Positions 1 to 11,400 of a stretch of DNA of 64,000 nt are shown here, one piece after another (the first letter of the stretch is position 1; the number at the start of each line of letters is the position of its first letter). The position numbers and the translations under genes are program-made. Source of the stretch: Lytechinus pictus (lineage: Eukaryota; Echinodermata; Echinoidea; Temnopleuroida; Toxopneustidae); the NCBI RefSeq assembly GCF_037042905.1, contig NC_087257.1:20170001-20234000 (forward strand), given 5' to 3'. The notes under the pieces were generated by a model, which worked only from the letters and a program-made list of their open reading frames with translations, made no database searches and had not been told where the DNA came from.

Positions 1-529
1 AAATACAGGTTTAGGCCTGTATTTATGAGATGTTTTGTAAGATCTATGGGTGCTTTTATTATTTTCATTTTCAATTAAAACAATTATTATTAATTATGTA
101 TTAATTTAGTATAAACCTCCATGATACATTGTGTTAAAAAAAAAGGAAAGAGAATCGTGCGAAATCGTTTAATTGAATTTTTGTAACAAAAACATCAAAA
201 TTATGCTCATGTTGCTTGCTCCCAACTATATACTTTTATAAATTTTGCCTGATATGCCATATCATATAACCCTCAATCTTTTGCGCTCGTTACGTCACTG
301 ATATAACAGCTAGTTTATGCCAACATTATTTGGTTGGGTATCAAAGCATCAGCTATAGCTAAACATTTATACTTTATGCCTGTTCAACTTCAAATACAGG
401 TTTAGGCCTGTATTTATGAGATGTTTTGTAAGATCTATGGGTGCTTTTATTATTTTCATTTTCAATTAAAACAATTATTATTAATTATGTATTAATTTAG
501 TATAAACCTCCATGATACATTGTGTTAAA
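1..529. repeat. Direct repeat pair, offset 391 bp
   Basis: Positions 1-138 and 392-529 are essentially identical, and the unit is AT-rich with no ORF. Each copy opens with a small palindrome (AAATACAGG ... CCTGTATTT). The 253 bp between the copies are unique as far as can be seen. The first copy starts exactly at the window edge, so the array may continue to the left. It could be a partial tandem duplication or the two ends of an element. Confidence 0.85.
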
Positions 530-1583
530 TCATACAATTTCTGTTATATTAAGCCCTTTAAAAAAATGCTCAGTAGCAGACCCCCCCCCCCATAAACACA
601 ATTAAAATGTATATAAAATTAATTGACCCCCCCTCCCCTATCGAGGACAAAATGAAAAAAAATGTTCAAAATAATTGACCGCCCCCTTTGACGAGGCAGC
701 TGTCGGTGGCATGATGTCTTTGACTTTTAATTGCTTCTAAAAATAATTTTGAAGAAATAGGGGCACTCCATAAGTGTCCCCTATGAAAATCGATCTGGAT
801 CTGCAAGTGCATGGGGCTGCGCCCTCTCCAATGTCATAGCTACCCCATATCTTTAGGTTCTACATGTAGCTCTCATATTTTCAGCTCCCTGATTTTTAGG
901 AAGAAAAAAAAAACGAGGCAAAAAAGAGTGAAATAAATCAAATTATTATAATTTAAAAAGATTACTTATCAGAGAAACTAAATTAAATTCTACAACCATG
1001 ATGAAGAATAACAGCAATCTTGATAAATTCTGTTGTTTTTTGCAAAATCAGAACCAATTAACCCTTTTCTGATTTTTCTGTCACTTTCTATATTTTGGAG
1101 AAAAAAGGTGTTCATCGACGCCCTGTACTGTATGATGAAACTGTATCGCCACTAGACCAAAAGCTTCAGTCTCTGTATTTTGGTTGTTCCGCTGAACTGC
1201 GTTGGCTCCACTCACCATACATAGACTGAAGAGGAGGGGGGCCCCTACCTACAGCCAACGTATAGTGAACTAGCGTTTTATGGATCGCGATTTAAAACGG
1301 TTTTTTAGGCAAAATTGACATTTTCATGGTTTCCATAATCAGGGTAATATAAATAACTTAAGTAATTGCATACCTTGGGCCGGAGTTATTGAAAAAAATC
1401 CTCTGGATGATTGAGAAATCTGTCATCTAAGACATTTTCATCTGACCTGACGGTTTTTCTTGCAAGTTGAATGACGTCATTATCGTTATTAACTTTTTCA
1501 TGTCTCGATTTATCGCGATTATAACTAGTATCGTTTATCTTCGTGTAGTGTATCGTATCGTATTAGATCAATTAGATTTAGGA
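530..1583. other. Non-coding stretch with no gene seen
   Basis: No credible coding frame is visible. There is a poly(C) run near 581-590 and a second C-rich tract near 627-640 with similar flanking text, which look like decayed copies of C/G-rich mobile element ends. The rest is low-complexity AT-rich sequence. Confidence 0.5.
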
Positions 1584-1787
1584 GGTGCCGTGGCCGAGTG
1601 GTCTAAGGCGCCTGGCTATACATGAAAAAGTCCGGGGTACGATCCCCGGCCGCGGCACCTATGCCCGTCAGCAAAGCATTTAATCTTCAATGCTCTTTTA
1701 TCCTGCTTTCAAATAAATGTAAATGCTATATGCATTATTGGTAACTAGGTGTGCACTTGTTTAAAAAAAAAAAAAAAAAAAAAAAAA
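1584..1787 (+). mobile_element. tRNA-derived SINE with poly(A) tail
   Basis: Positions 1584-1660 look like a class II (Leu/Ser-type) tRNA. Acceptor halves GGTGCCG and CGGCACC can pair, the D-arm and box A read GCCGAGTGGTCTAAGGC, and box B is close to GGGTACGATCCCC. The anticodon arm does not pair properly, and extra bases separate the T arm from the acceptor 3' strand, so this is not a working tRNA gene. A roughly 100-bp non-tRNA body follows, then about 25 A. That structure is a SINE. No convincing target-site duplication was found, and the A-tract runs straight into a LINE fragment. Confidence 0.75.
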
Positions 1788-2401
1788 GATTGATTGACGA
1801 TATGATTTACTACACACAACAAAATAATGCACCTGGTTTCTTAATGGCAATAGATTTTGAAAAAGCGTTTGATTCGGTCTCGCACATCTTTTTGCAAAAC
1901 GTTTTACGTTCTTTTGGCTTCGGGTCCTCATTTTGCAGCTGGATCAAAACATTATACAAAAATGCCCTGAGTTGCGTATTTAATGGGGGTATATCGACAG
2001 GATACTTTAGTGTTGAAAGAGGTGTGAGACATGGGGATCCCCTCTCTCCTTATTTGTTTATACTTTGTATCGAGGTCCTTTCTAATACCATTCGTAAAGA
2101 TAAATCCATCCACGGAATCAGCTTTGGTAATGTAGAAGTCAAACAAGCGCTCTATGCGGATGATATGACACTTTTTGTGAGGGACTCCCAATCTATTGAT
2201 AGAATCAGAAAAATATTTGGAGATTTTGCTAAGATTTCAGGCTTAAAAATGAATAAAGAAAAAACATTTATATTAGCGTTGGGTCCTCTTTCTACAAAAG
2301 ATATTAAAGTTCCATTTGGTAAATTAGTTGAAACTATCAAAATATTAGGAATAACTTTATCATTAGATGTAGAAATTCAGGAAAATGTTAATTACAAATA
2401 G
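1788..2401 (+). pseudogene. LINE reverse transcriptase fragment (motifs A-C)
   Basis: The open frame covers the palm part of a retrotransposon reverse transcriptase, including the catalytic aspartates in AIDFEKAFD and YADD. The apparent ATG at 1751 lies in the SINE poly(A) and is not a real start. The frame is stopped at 2401, well short of a full thumb domain. Confidence 0.88.
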
Positions 2402-2459
2402 ATTCTAAGTAAAATAAAAAAAAATATTTATATGGTGGAAGCAAAGAGACTTTCTGAAA

Positions 2460-3204
2460 ATGGGTTTAGATGGAAATGAAATAGATAAAGTTTTTGAAAA
2501 TATTAAAGCAACATGGAAACACCTATTGAAGAAAAAAGACAATTGTGAAGACACTGGTCTAAATCTAGAATTTATATTTAATGGTAAGATTAACAGTTTA
2601 CCAAACGTGACATCTAATAAAATATACAAGGCACTTTTAAATATTAAATTGGAAAAATCGTATGCGTTTGATAATATAAGACATAATTTCTTCGAAAAAG
2701 ATATATGTGCTATATTTTCAAGACCCAGAAAATGTACTCTAAGCAGTAGGCTTAGAGAGTTTCAATTTAAAATGCTTTATGAGTTAATATACACGAAGAA
2801 ATATTTACATTTATTCAAAATTTTCTCAGATAGTGAATGTTCATTTTGTGGGAATACTGAAGAAACTTACGAGCATCTGTTTTTCTCATGTGAAAAGACG
2901 AGAGACTTATGGATAGATTGCGGTAACTTATTCAATATGTATGAAATAAAAAATGCCAGGTGGGTGGATATACACATTGGTGTTAAGCATGCTAATATAG
3001 GGAAGGAACAAATAATTAATCACATTATTCTTTTAATAAAATATCTGATCTTTGTTTACAGCAGGACTAAAAAGACCACCAAGTCCCAACGAAATTAGAG
3101 AGAAGATATTAGAAAATGAACGTGAAGAGAAAATTTTAGCAGTAACAAGGGGTATATTATCAAACCATATAAGGAAATGGGAACATTTCCTTACAAGAGT
3201 ATAG
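2460..3204 (+). pseudogene. LINE ORF2 C-terminal fragment with CxxC...H...C motif
   Basis: The frame carries the C-terminal cysteine/histidine motif common in LINE ORF2 proteins (CSFCG, then EHLFFSC). After about 3062 a +1/-1 shift moves the homologous reading into another frame, ending with a tail that contains REKILENEREEKI and a stop at 3202-3204. It belongs to the same element as the reverse transcriptase fragment just upstream. Confidence 0.8.
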
Positions 3205-3653
3205 AGGCGACAGAGCTCACGAGATTATGTTCGTTCATTATGGTGTTTTCTTATTTCAGACGGAACGCGGCATCATATGCAAGGGTGTACGAAAAATGTT
3301 TGAGGGTGTGAAGTGTGGGGGTTTGTGGAGGGAAGGGGGGGGGGGGGGGCAAGGAGGGGGCAGGTGCAACGCATATACTTTTATAAGTTTTTTCTCTGAT
3401 ATTTGTTTGTTAAACTCATCTGGTAGTGGTACGATGCAGTCTTAGAATATTATTTCATGATGTGCATAATGTATACTAGTTTAAGAAATTTATTTGAATT
3501 ATTATTTACAATTGTTACTTTGTTAACTGCATTGTATGAAATTTGATTTGAGAGAAAAACAATAAAACATCTTAAAAAAAAAGTATATTGCCATGTAGGT
3601 GTGCTGATTGCTGGTGGTAATTTTATTTGATTCATTAATTCATTTTAGTAATT

Positions 3654-4148
3654 ATGTCTGACTACTGGTGTTGTAATTGTGACCGTAATTTGACTAATCA
3701 TCCTAATAAAAGAAGAACTTTGAATGCAAAAATGGATCACCGTGATTACACCACTGCTGACGCTGTCGAATCATTAGGAATTAAAGTGACACCCGATCAA
3801 AAATAAAAAAAATTCATTTGCGACAGATGTTGCAAAATAATTTTGAAATTATCTGAAAGTAATTCAAATGTAATTGAAAATAAATCCAAATTAAAGAAAA
3901 TTAGTAGAATCAATGTTTACTTGGGGAGGAAGGTGAAGGTGACCAGCTATGCTTCGCCATTTCTTCGAAAGAAACGAAGACGACTGACAAGCCCACAAGC
4001 ACAGACACCCCTTCAAAAAAAAGATGTGACGACACAAACACAGCCAGAAAAACGGCGGGTAAGTTTCTCTTTAAATCACACATTTCGAGACTTGATTGTC
4101 CATAGACACATTAAACTACATTTTACCGAGCCCAAAATGAAGAGATAA
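3654..4148 (+). pseudogene. Decayed ORF with two CxxC pairs and a basic tail
   Basis: From the ATG at 3654 the frame reads MSDYWCCNCDRNLTNHP and continues to a TAA at 3804-3806. Ignoring that stop, the same frame goes on as KKFICDRCCKIIL and then a Lys/Arg-rich segment to 4148. Two CxxC pairs about 50 residues apart suggest a zinc-binding fold. A good splice donor (GTAAGT) sits at about 4060, so this may be the first exon of a multi-exon gene whose reading is now broken by one stop. The family was not recognised. It could also be a transposon-encoded DNA-binding exon. Confidence 0.45.
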
Positions 4149-5080
4149 GACAATAATCTGTCAAATGATAAAAATAGAAAATCAAATTAACCACAAGAAA
4201 AAAAAATCAACTTGACCAGTTGGACCAGTAACTCTGGAAATTGGAGTATTGGTTTATCGGTCTGGTAATACTGTTCTAGTTACAAATAATACTGCTCCAG
4301 TCATTGGTATTGAATAGGCCTATAGTAACTGGGATTTTAAACTGGTCTTAATTATACTGGAGTCTGTTACTGATGTTTTGGCTTAGTGGTTGGTATCCAA
4401 CTGAGTGAACTCAATTGGTCTTACTGGTAGTCCCTATTGGTCTTATCGGCTGTTCATTTGGTCTTCCTGGCGTAACAGGCGCCGGGGGGGGGGGGGGGGG
4501 GGGGGGGAGCTGCCCCGGCCCAGGCGGATTTCACCGAGAAAAGGGCGAAAAGAGAAAAAGGTAAAATGAAGAAAAGAAAACGAGGAAAGAGGCCGGGGTG
4601 GGAGGAATGGGAAAGGTGAAAAAGCAAAGGAAAATGACAACAATAAAGAAAGAAAGAATTAGAACATGCGAGAAAGTATAGGCCTTAACATGTCTTTAGC
4701 AGGAGACTCAGTGGCATGGACAAGAATGGTGGACAATGAGAGAAATCGACAAAAAGAGATACGAAATGAAGGTATATAGAGACAAAGGTTGAATTTGAAA
4801 ATCAGAATATGAAGAAAAGGAACAAGAAAAAAGTCAATAACACGACAAAGCTGCCGCGGATTGAAAAAAACGAAGGGAAAGAAAGTGTATGAAAGTGAGG
4901 TAAAACACGTGCTCAACAGTGGCGTAACTACGGGGGGGCATGGGGGGCACGTGCCCCCCCCCCCCCCATCGGCTGGCAAAAAAAAAAGAAGGGGGAAAAG
5001 TAGAAAAAGAAGGAGAAAAAAAGGAGAGGCGTAGTAGAGGAAGAAGAAACTAGTGCATATTCTATTATATTAAGTTATAT
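4149..5080. other. Repeat-rich stretch with G/C homopolymers
   Basis: No gene is seen. There is a run of about 26 G at 4482-4507. A palindromic fragment begins CAGTGGCGTAAC at 4918 and has long G and C runs that can pair at 4934-4968. The region between is purine-rich. It looks like truncated hAT-type MITE ends. Confidence 0.55.
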
Positions 5081-5082
5081 AT

Positions 5083-5361
5083 GTGTGGCGTCGCGCGATA
5101 ACCAGACTATTGGTGAGAGACAATAAATGCGCTAGGACGACGTCATTTAATTACGCGTGTCATCAAACTTTTGTCTGGCGCGCGTCGCGAGGAAAAACAA
5201 AAACACAAACCCGCGGGAAAAAAAAGTGAGCCGCGTATTTTGGATCACGAAGTTCGACTTGATTACTCAATACATCTGCACATCAAATGTGGCCTGCAGT
5301 ATCCATTTTTGCGATACATTTTGATTGGACATTATTTGACAACTTGCATAAATCCTCGAAG
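5083..5361 (+). promoter_or_regulatory. CpG-rich block and possible 5' non-coding exon
   Basis: The 5090-5240 interval is dense in CpG (GCGTCGCGCG, GACGACGTC, GGCGCGCGTCGCGAGG, CCGCGG) within very AT-rich surroundings. A strong splice donor, GAAG|GTGAGT, lies at 5361/5362. With the acceptor before 7410 this fits a promoter and untranslated first exon for the five-exon gene at 7417-11552. A second possible small non-coding exon is 7268-7315 (TTACAG before, GTATGT after). Both are inferences from splice signals. Confidence 0.4.
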
Positions 5362-5942
5362 GTGAGTGGAAATGTTTTACAGGTACTGGTATTAAGATTA
5401 TTTGGTAACTTCCTTGATAATTGCAATGCGAGGCCGAGGGGCCAAGTCAAACTCATAGTCATACGGAATCGTGAAACTTTGAATGAATGTTTGTTGCGTG
5501 TAAGTTAAGTTGGATCGTTATACGAGACGAGTGTTAAACACGGGAACGATTTCAAAGATCGATGTGCGGTCTTTTATCAGCCTAGCTTTTGTGCTTAACT
5601 TGGGAAATTGGCCCAGGAAATTGGAGAGCTTACGATTTCAATATAGGCCTAGGCCTAACTTAGACCTATTGGTACTAAGTTAGCATTCATACCAAAAACA
5701 ACGAGTCATTTCTGAGATTGCCGATTGAAATTAATTGAAGTACCGCGACTGAACATGATTAGTTAGGCCTAACTTAGACTGTTTACTATAGGCCTAGGTA
5801 TATTCTATAGAATCGCATCACAATTCCGACATCAGTTTTGCTTTGTGCATGAAGTTGAACAGAATAATAGATCTAAAATTATCATTGATTTTTAACTAGA
5901 TCAAGTCCTAGATCTACCTACTAAGTACTAGATCTGGTGGGT

Positions 5943-6117
5943 GTTTCATAAAGCTGTTCGTAAGTTAAGAGCGACTTTAGGAACGACTGGTGATCCTTTT
6001 TTGTTTAGGCATATGGTAGATTCATTGGCGATGGTTTAGCGTGTAGGCCTAGCCTATAAGAAAGGATCACCAGTCGTTCTTAAAGTTGCTCTTAACTTAC
6101 GAACAGCTTTATGAAAC
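5943..6117. mobile_element. Palindromic MITE-like element, 175 bp
   Basis: Arms of about 55 bp are inverted copies of each other (GTTTCATAAAGCTGTTCG ... CGAACAGCTTTATGAAAC), with a short loop that contains no ORF. A related end, GTTTTATAAAGCTGTTTG, recurs near 63092. This is a foldback, non-autonomous element. Confidence 0.8.
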
Positions 6118-6245
6118 GGCCCCCGGGATCTACTTCTAGCCCAGATCTAGATAGGCCTAACCGCTAACGTTAGATCTAGAAATCGTTTTTCTGCATTTCA
6201 AAATCAATTCATTCTGTCAAGTTAGACTAAGACAAAGTTACATGT

Positions 6246-6427
6246 CAGGGGCCGCGGAACCGGGGGGGGGGGGGGGGGGGCTGGGGGGGGTTTCAGCCCC
6301 CCCCCCACTTTTTTCCAAAACCGTGTACAAAAACGTAAAAATGACCATATGATTGTGATTTTTAGTATGGTCAGCCCCCCCACTTTTGGCTCAGCCCCCC
6401 ACTTTGAAAACCGTTCCGCGGCCCCTG
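6246..6427. mobile_element. MITE with CAGGGGCCGCGGAAC ends, 182 bp
   Basis: The ends are perfect inverted repeats (CAGGGGCCGCGGAAC / GTTCCGCGGCCCCTG), and the flanking CATGT (6241-6245, 6428-6432) may be a 5-bp target-site duplication. The interior carries a G run and C-rich text. A diverged relative of the interior lies at 12360-12480. Confidence 0.75.
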
Positions 6428-6432
6428 CATGT

Positions 6433-7409
6433 AGGCTTAGCTTAGCCTTAGGTCCAGACCGAAATCTGAAGTATTTTGAAGTATTTGTCCTTATTAATAA
6501 ACAAAAGGAAGCCAAGATCGAATCTAGATCTAATAGTAAACATCGAACGTTAGACTAGATTATCTAGGCCTAGACTAAAACATAATTTTTAAGTTTTGGC
6601 TTCCCATAATTTTACTTTTTTAGCAAAGAGACGGTGGGATAAGTTAAACATGACTTCAGAATACAGGCCTTAGATCTAGTCTTAAGGTAGACCCAATTTT
6701 CTGACATTGATATGCGAGTGTGTGACTGAGTTAGTGAGTAGAAATTAATTGTGTTGTTAAATTAAATTTAAGTTTGGCCTAGTCCAGGCTAGATTTAGAC
6801 CTATAGATCTAGAACTATTAAGATCTAGGTCTGAGACTGTAGCCAGGGTTTGTAGCCTCTAGGTCAATTTCATGGATTTTCAATTTCCATTCTGTTTGCT
6901 TTAGAATTTATGTGATAACAAATTTTGAATTTGACTAATGTTAATTTATGCAAATTAATAAGATAAAATACTTATTTGTTGACCGATTTTTATTTTCATT
7001 TTGTTCAGTTTGGTAGAGTTATGTTTGAGGTTTACTGAAATTGTACACAGAATACACATGTTTAAAAATCACAAAATGTGTCTTGTTATTTGTATTGATT
7101 CAATATTATTTTTTGCAGTCCCATGGCATCTGGTAGCATTACGTGAGGTTCAACAAACTTCTACACAACATTTTCCAATTTTTAAATTTAAAAAATGGCA
7201 TTTTCTCAATTCAGTTATATTTTTGGCCAAGTTTTTCATCAGTCATTGACTTCATTTTAAATTACAGTTCCATCTCGGCAAAACTAACATATTGCATGAG
7301 CAGCACTTCGTTGATGTATGTATATACCGGCGTTTCTTTATTCTCATTAAACCTAAACTTTAGCCTGTTTTTATGTTAAATTTTCTCATTTTATTTTGTT
7401 GTGTTGCAG
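6433..7409. other. Presumed intron or upstream sequence
   Basis: AT-rich, with many TAGATCTAG-like words and no coding frame. Under the gene model proposed for 7417-11552 this is 5' intron sequence. Confidence 0.4.
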
Positions 7410-7416
7410 GAACATC

Positions 7417-8423
7417 ATGGATTCACAGATTAGCTGTACTAGTGCTGCCAGTAGCGTTGATGATAATTGTCCTCTGAACCTGGATGATGCAGACCTACGT
7501 ACTGCTTTTGAAGACACGGAGTCAGAGTACTTCATGGACTGGTTCGACCGTCTGGAAGATATTGATGACATGGATGTAGAGACTGATGAACCCACGGGAG
7601 AGGAAGATGAGGCAGCAGATGCTCTGGCACCACCAAATACATCGCAGTTTGCTGCTTTGTTAGAGAGGGATACCGTATTTATACAGGAGGGATGTTGTTG
7701 CAGCAAAAAATGCCCTACAAAGTTTGACAGACAGGAGATAATTTCTAACCGTTTGACGTTTGAAGAGATGAGCAAGGAAGAAAAACAACGATACATTCTG
7801 TTTTACATTCAAAGCTGCACCAAGACTACAACAAATAACAGCGAGACCGTCTCTTCAAAGGGTCATGCATCAAAGGAAAGGGAGCGATCACGTACATTGT
7901 TCTTCTTTCACGGAGTTGAGATCTGCCAGAAGTTTTTCATTTTCCTTTATGCAATATCTAAAAACATATTGTGTGACCTGATCAAGTACTATATCCAATC
8001 GCCTGAACCATATCGTCTGGCAAAGAGTCATGGTAACAAGAAGAGGCTTCCTGTAAATACAATATCTCTGGACTGTAAGAAAGATGCTCGTCATTTCATT
8101 GTGACATATTCCAACAAGCACTGCATCCCTCTTCCAGGCCGCATGCCAAGGGTCCATTCTAACTTTGCAGAACAGCAGTTGCCGTCAGATGTGACCAAGG
8201 TTGGCGTATACCGGGAGTACACCAGAGCATGTCAACAAGCAGAAAAGCGACCAGTGAGCCTGACCCTCTTCAAAGAACTATGGCCTTCTAATATTCATGT
8301 AATGAAGCCAGAGTCTGACATCTGTTCCACTTGTCAGAAAAACAATCGACTCATTTTCAGAAGTGCCAATCAATCAGATGATCTGAAAACTCAGAGAATA
8401 CAGAGCCAGCAATCACATCTCAG
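7417..8423 (+). CDS. Transposase-like gene, coding exon 1
   Basis: The exon starts after an acceptor at 7408-7409 (GTTGCAG), seven bases before the ATG at 7417, so the upstream exon is probably untranslated. The first in-frame ATG, at 7396, lies in the intron and was not used. It encodes residues 1-335, with the acidic N-terminal region, the cysteine cluster and the CSTCQKNN motif. The donor is CAG|GTAGGA at 8423, phase 2. Confidence 0.75.
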
Positions 8424-11400
8424 GTAGGATGATATCTATTTATGTGAGAAGTATGAAATAAAGATGTTGAAAAATGGAAGTGGAATTTAGAAAAAAAAAA
8501 CAGAATTCTATATCTTCTGCAATATATACAACAGCTTAAAAAAATATTCTAACTGTAGCATTTAATGTATATGCCACATCGGATATCAACAAAAAATATC
8601 AAAATATATTTAATAACTACAGTCCTCTATACAAATCTGTATTCATTATTTGAAATATAACCATATTCCCTGTTTTACATTTTTTTAGTGATGCAGCACG
8701 AGAGCGTCAAGTATACAAGGATCAGTGTGAGACAGCAAAGGAAACTGTTGCCGAAATGGTGAGACAGGGTGTAGATCCAGGCACAACACCAACCAACACG
8801 AGACCTGTTAGAATTCACTACAGTGTCGACTACATCCAGAACATTTTGCTGCCAACATTCTCGCAGCAACCTGGCAAGCTTTACTTTAAGTCAGGACGCA
8901 AGGTGAACCTGTTCATAGCTGCCAACGAGGGACGTCCACATGGTACATTGTACATCATTGACGAGGTATTTTAGTATTTGCTAGTTGATGAAAAAACCTT
9001 GGATAATTTTTTGCATGCTCCCAGCTAGCAACTAGCTTGTACGTGGCTCACTTAATAAGCAATGGCAGGCTAGCAAACAGTACATGCTTGCTAAAAGATT
9101 GCTTGATTTATTTACATGCTTGTAAACTTCTTAAGCTATCTGTTAGCTATTGATGAACATTCTTTTTTGGGGAATGAAATGTTTCTTGTAGATCAGTGTT
9201 ATCCCGTAGCTATTTACTAGCTAGCTTCAAATTCTGTGATAATGCCTAGTTGCCAACCCTGACAGCAAATAAATAGAAATAAAACACAAAGAAAATTTCT
9301 GAAAAAGGAACACAATTCCCTTCCCCCCAAAAAAAAAATTAAATAGGACCATGGCCACTTAGCTAGTAGGATGTGTATTTGAAAAATGTGTTCAGGTTGT
9401 GACCCTTGGGTTTTTATGTCATAAAAGAAAAAAAAAATCTTCCTTTCAAGGCATTATTCTTCGTTCAGGGAAAAAAAAAATAACTTGTATAATGAAAATA
9501 ACATTTATTTATATAATCCCTTATGATATTTGTTTTAAATGCTTTTAATGTTTTTAATATTGTACAGATCACTGAACATACAATGTATTTTTGTTTTTTC
9601 CCCAGGCATGTACAACTCGAAAGGGAGCAGATGAGGTTATTTCCATGCTCCATGATTACACTGCTCGTCACACCTATGGAGAGACTGCCATGCAGGTCCA
9701 TGCTGACAACTGTGGAGGCCAGAACAAGAATAACCCTTTTCTACAATACCTCTGCTGGAGATGCATGGTGGGCTTGAATACCACTATCACCTATGCATTC
9801 ATGATGGTTGGACATACCAGGTTTGCTCCGGATTGGCTTGCTGGTCTCTTCAAGTCAACTTACAGGTATATAGTACTAACATAATTCATGAAAAATCATT
9901 GTTGTCTCCTTACAATAATAATCACATGCAGAAAAAAAAATCAGTTAACAGTTCATTATTATCCTGGTAGGATTTGTTCACATGCACTCATTGGTCAAGT
10001 TAACTGGAATGTACAGTATTGACATATTACCACCCTCTGCAGCCTTAATAAAAGTTGTATTGGAATAAAAAAAAACTTCTGATTATTCATAAACCAAATT
10101 TCAATTGATTTATTTCACATCTCATTGAAGAAAAAGACGGGTTATCCTTTTTTGTACCTGCAATATCCAGACATGGGTTATTCAGTGTATCGTGTATCTC
10201 CTAAGTTGAGTGCACAATAATCATAAGAAATAACAAATTGTATTGCCTCTTGTTAACAGAAAGGCAGAAGCTGTCCAGTGTCTCCAGGATGTTGTGGATG
10301 TAGCTAATAAGAGTTCAGCAATTTCCAAGATTCTGGAGCCTGTGGTTGTTGGAGAGCCGGACACCCCAGTACCAACATACAGCTGGCAGCAGCACTTTAA
10401 GCATTTCTTCAAGCCTCTGACTGGGATTCGCCAATACCACCACTTCAGGTAGCTTTCCATTCTTCATCCCATAATCAAAATGAAAGAAGTGTACCACTCT
10501 CCACCAAGGTATAATCAGTAGATCCCCCATAGTAAAGAAGAAATTCCTTGAATACTTGAGGGTCCGGTTGAGGCCTCGGGTGTCCAGCTAAAGTCGGCAT
10601 AATAATGGTGTTATCATGTTGAGCGGGGCCCGTTCGGATTACAATTTTCAGAACTTGGGTGGCTATGCTGGCTAAATAATAGTAATACTAGTATTAATAG
10701 ACCTATTATTCATAGTAGCCATGGCTACATTTAGGGTTTTTTTTTAATAAGACTTAAATCATGTCTAAAAAAAGTCATTTTATTTCATCAATTTTAATTT
10801 CCAAAATTCCAACCACCCCCCCCCCCCGCTTTTAATCGCTACCGCTTTTCAATTCCAAAGATAAAGTCTATTAAAAATAGATAAACATATTCAATTATTA
10901 TCAAGATTTGTCGAAAATCACAAAATACATATTTTTATATCATTCTCTCTTATAATTTTTTTTTAGATCAAGTTGACTGTTGATCAGGGAAAACTGCTTG
11001 CATGTGATATTACAAAGTCAAACTTCTGAATACGAACATCTCATTGTCTTTTGATGTTTTTTTTTACCCAATTGTTTCACTTTTTTGTTTTCATTAAATC
11101 CAATCTGATATCGGGGACTGCTTTTACCTTTATAAAAAAAAAACGTGAAATTTACTTAACTAAAAATTAAAAGGCAAATGCACTTTAAATATATTGTTAT
11201 TAATTATGCCTATGAAATGTGAAGAAATTAAAAAGCAATGTGACTATTACAACATTTTAATATCAGGGAACTTTTCATTTACTTTCATCAATCATGCAGA
11301 TTCGAGTCATCAGAACCGGGCATTGTTTATGCCAAGAAAGCAAGCGATGCAGAGGAAGAGAAATTCTCCCTTTTGGTAAATTCAGCGGACATCCAAATAC

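Larger units (their letters stand above)
1788..3583 (+). mobile_element. 5'-truncated, broken non-LTR retrotransposon (LINE) with 3' UTR
   Basis: The first block, 1788-2401, encodes reverse transcriptase motifs: FLMAIDFEKAFDSV (motif A), GVRHGDPLSPYLF (motif B) and YADDMTLF (catalytic YADD). It ends at a stop at 2399-2401. The reading resumes at 2460-3098 with a C-terminal zinc-finger-like motif, CSFCGNTEETYEHLFFSC, then shifts frame near 3062 and ends at a stop at 3202-3204. A 3' region to about 3583 has AATAAA at 3561 and a short poly(A). The motifs place it among L1/Tx1-like LINEs, but the clade is not certain. It is dead: it lacks the N-terminus, has an internal stop and deletion, and is frameshifted. 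Confidence 0.88.

Noticed and set aside
1584..1660. Functional tRNA gene
   Set aside because: The anticodon arm does not pair and extra bases separate the T arm and acceptor; the poly(A)-tailed body shows a SINE.
3227..3445. 72-codon ORF with poly-Gly
   Set aside because: It is the LINE 3' untranslated region with a poly(G) run; no conserved content.
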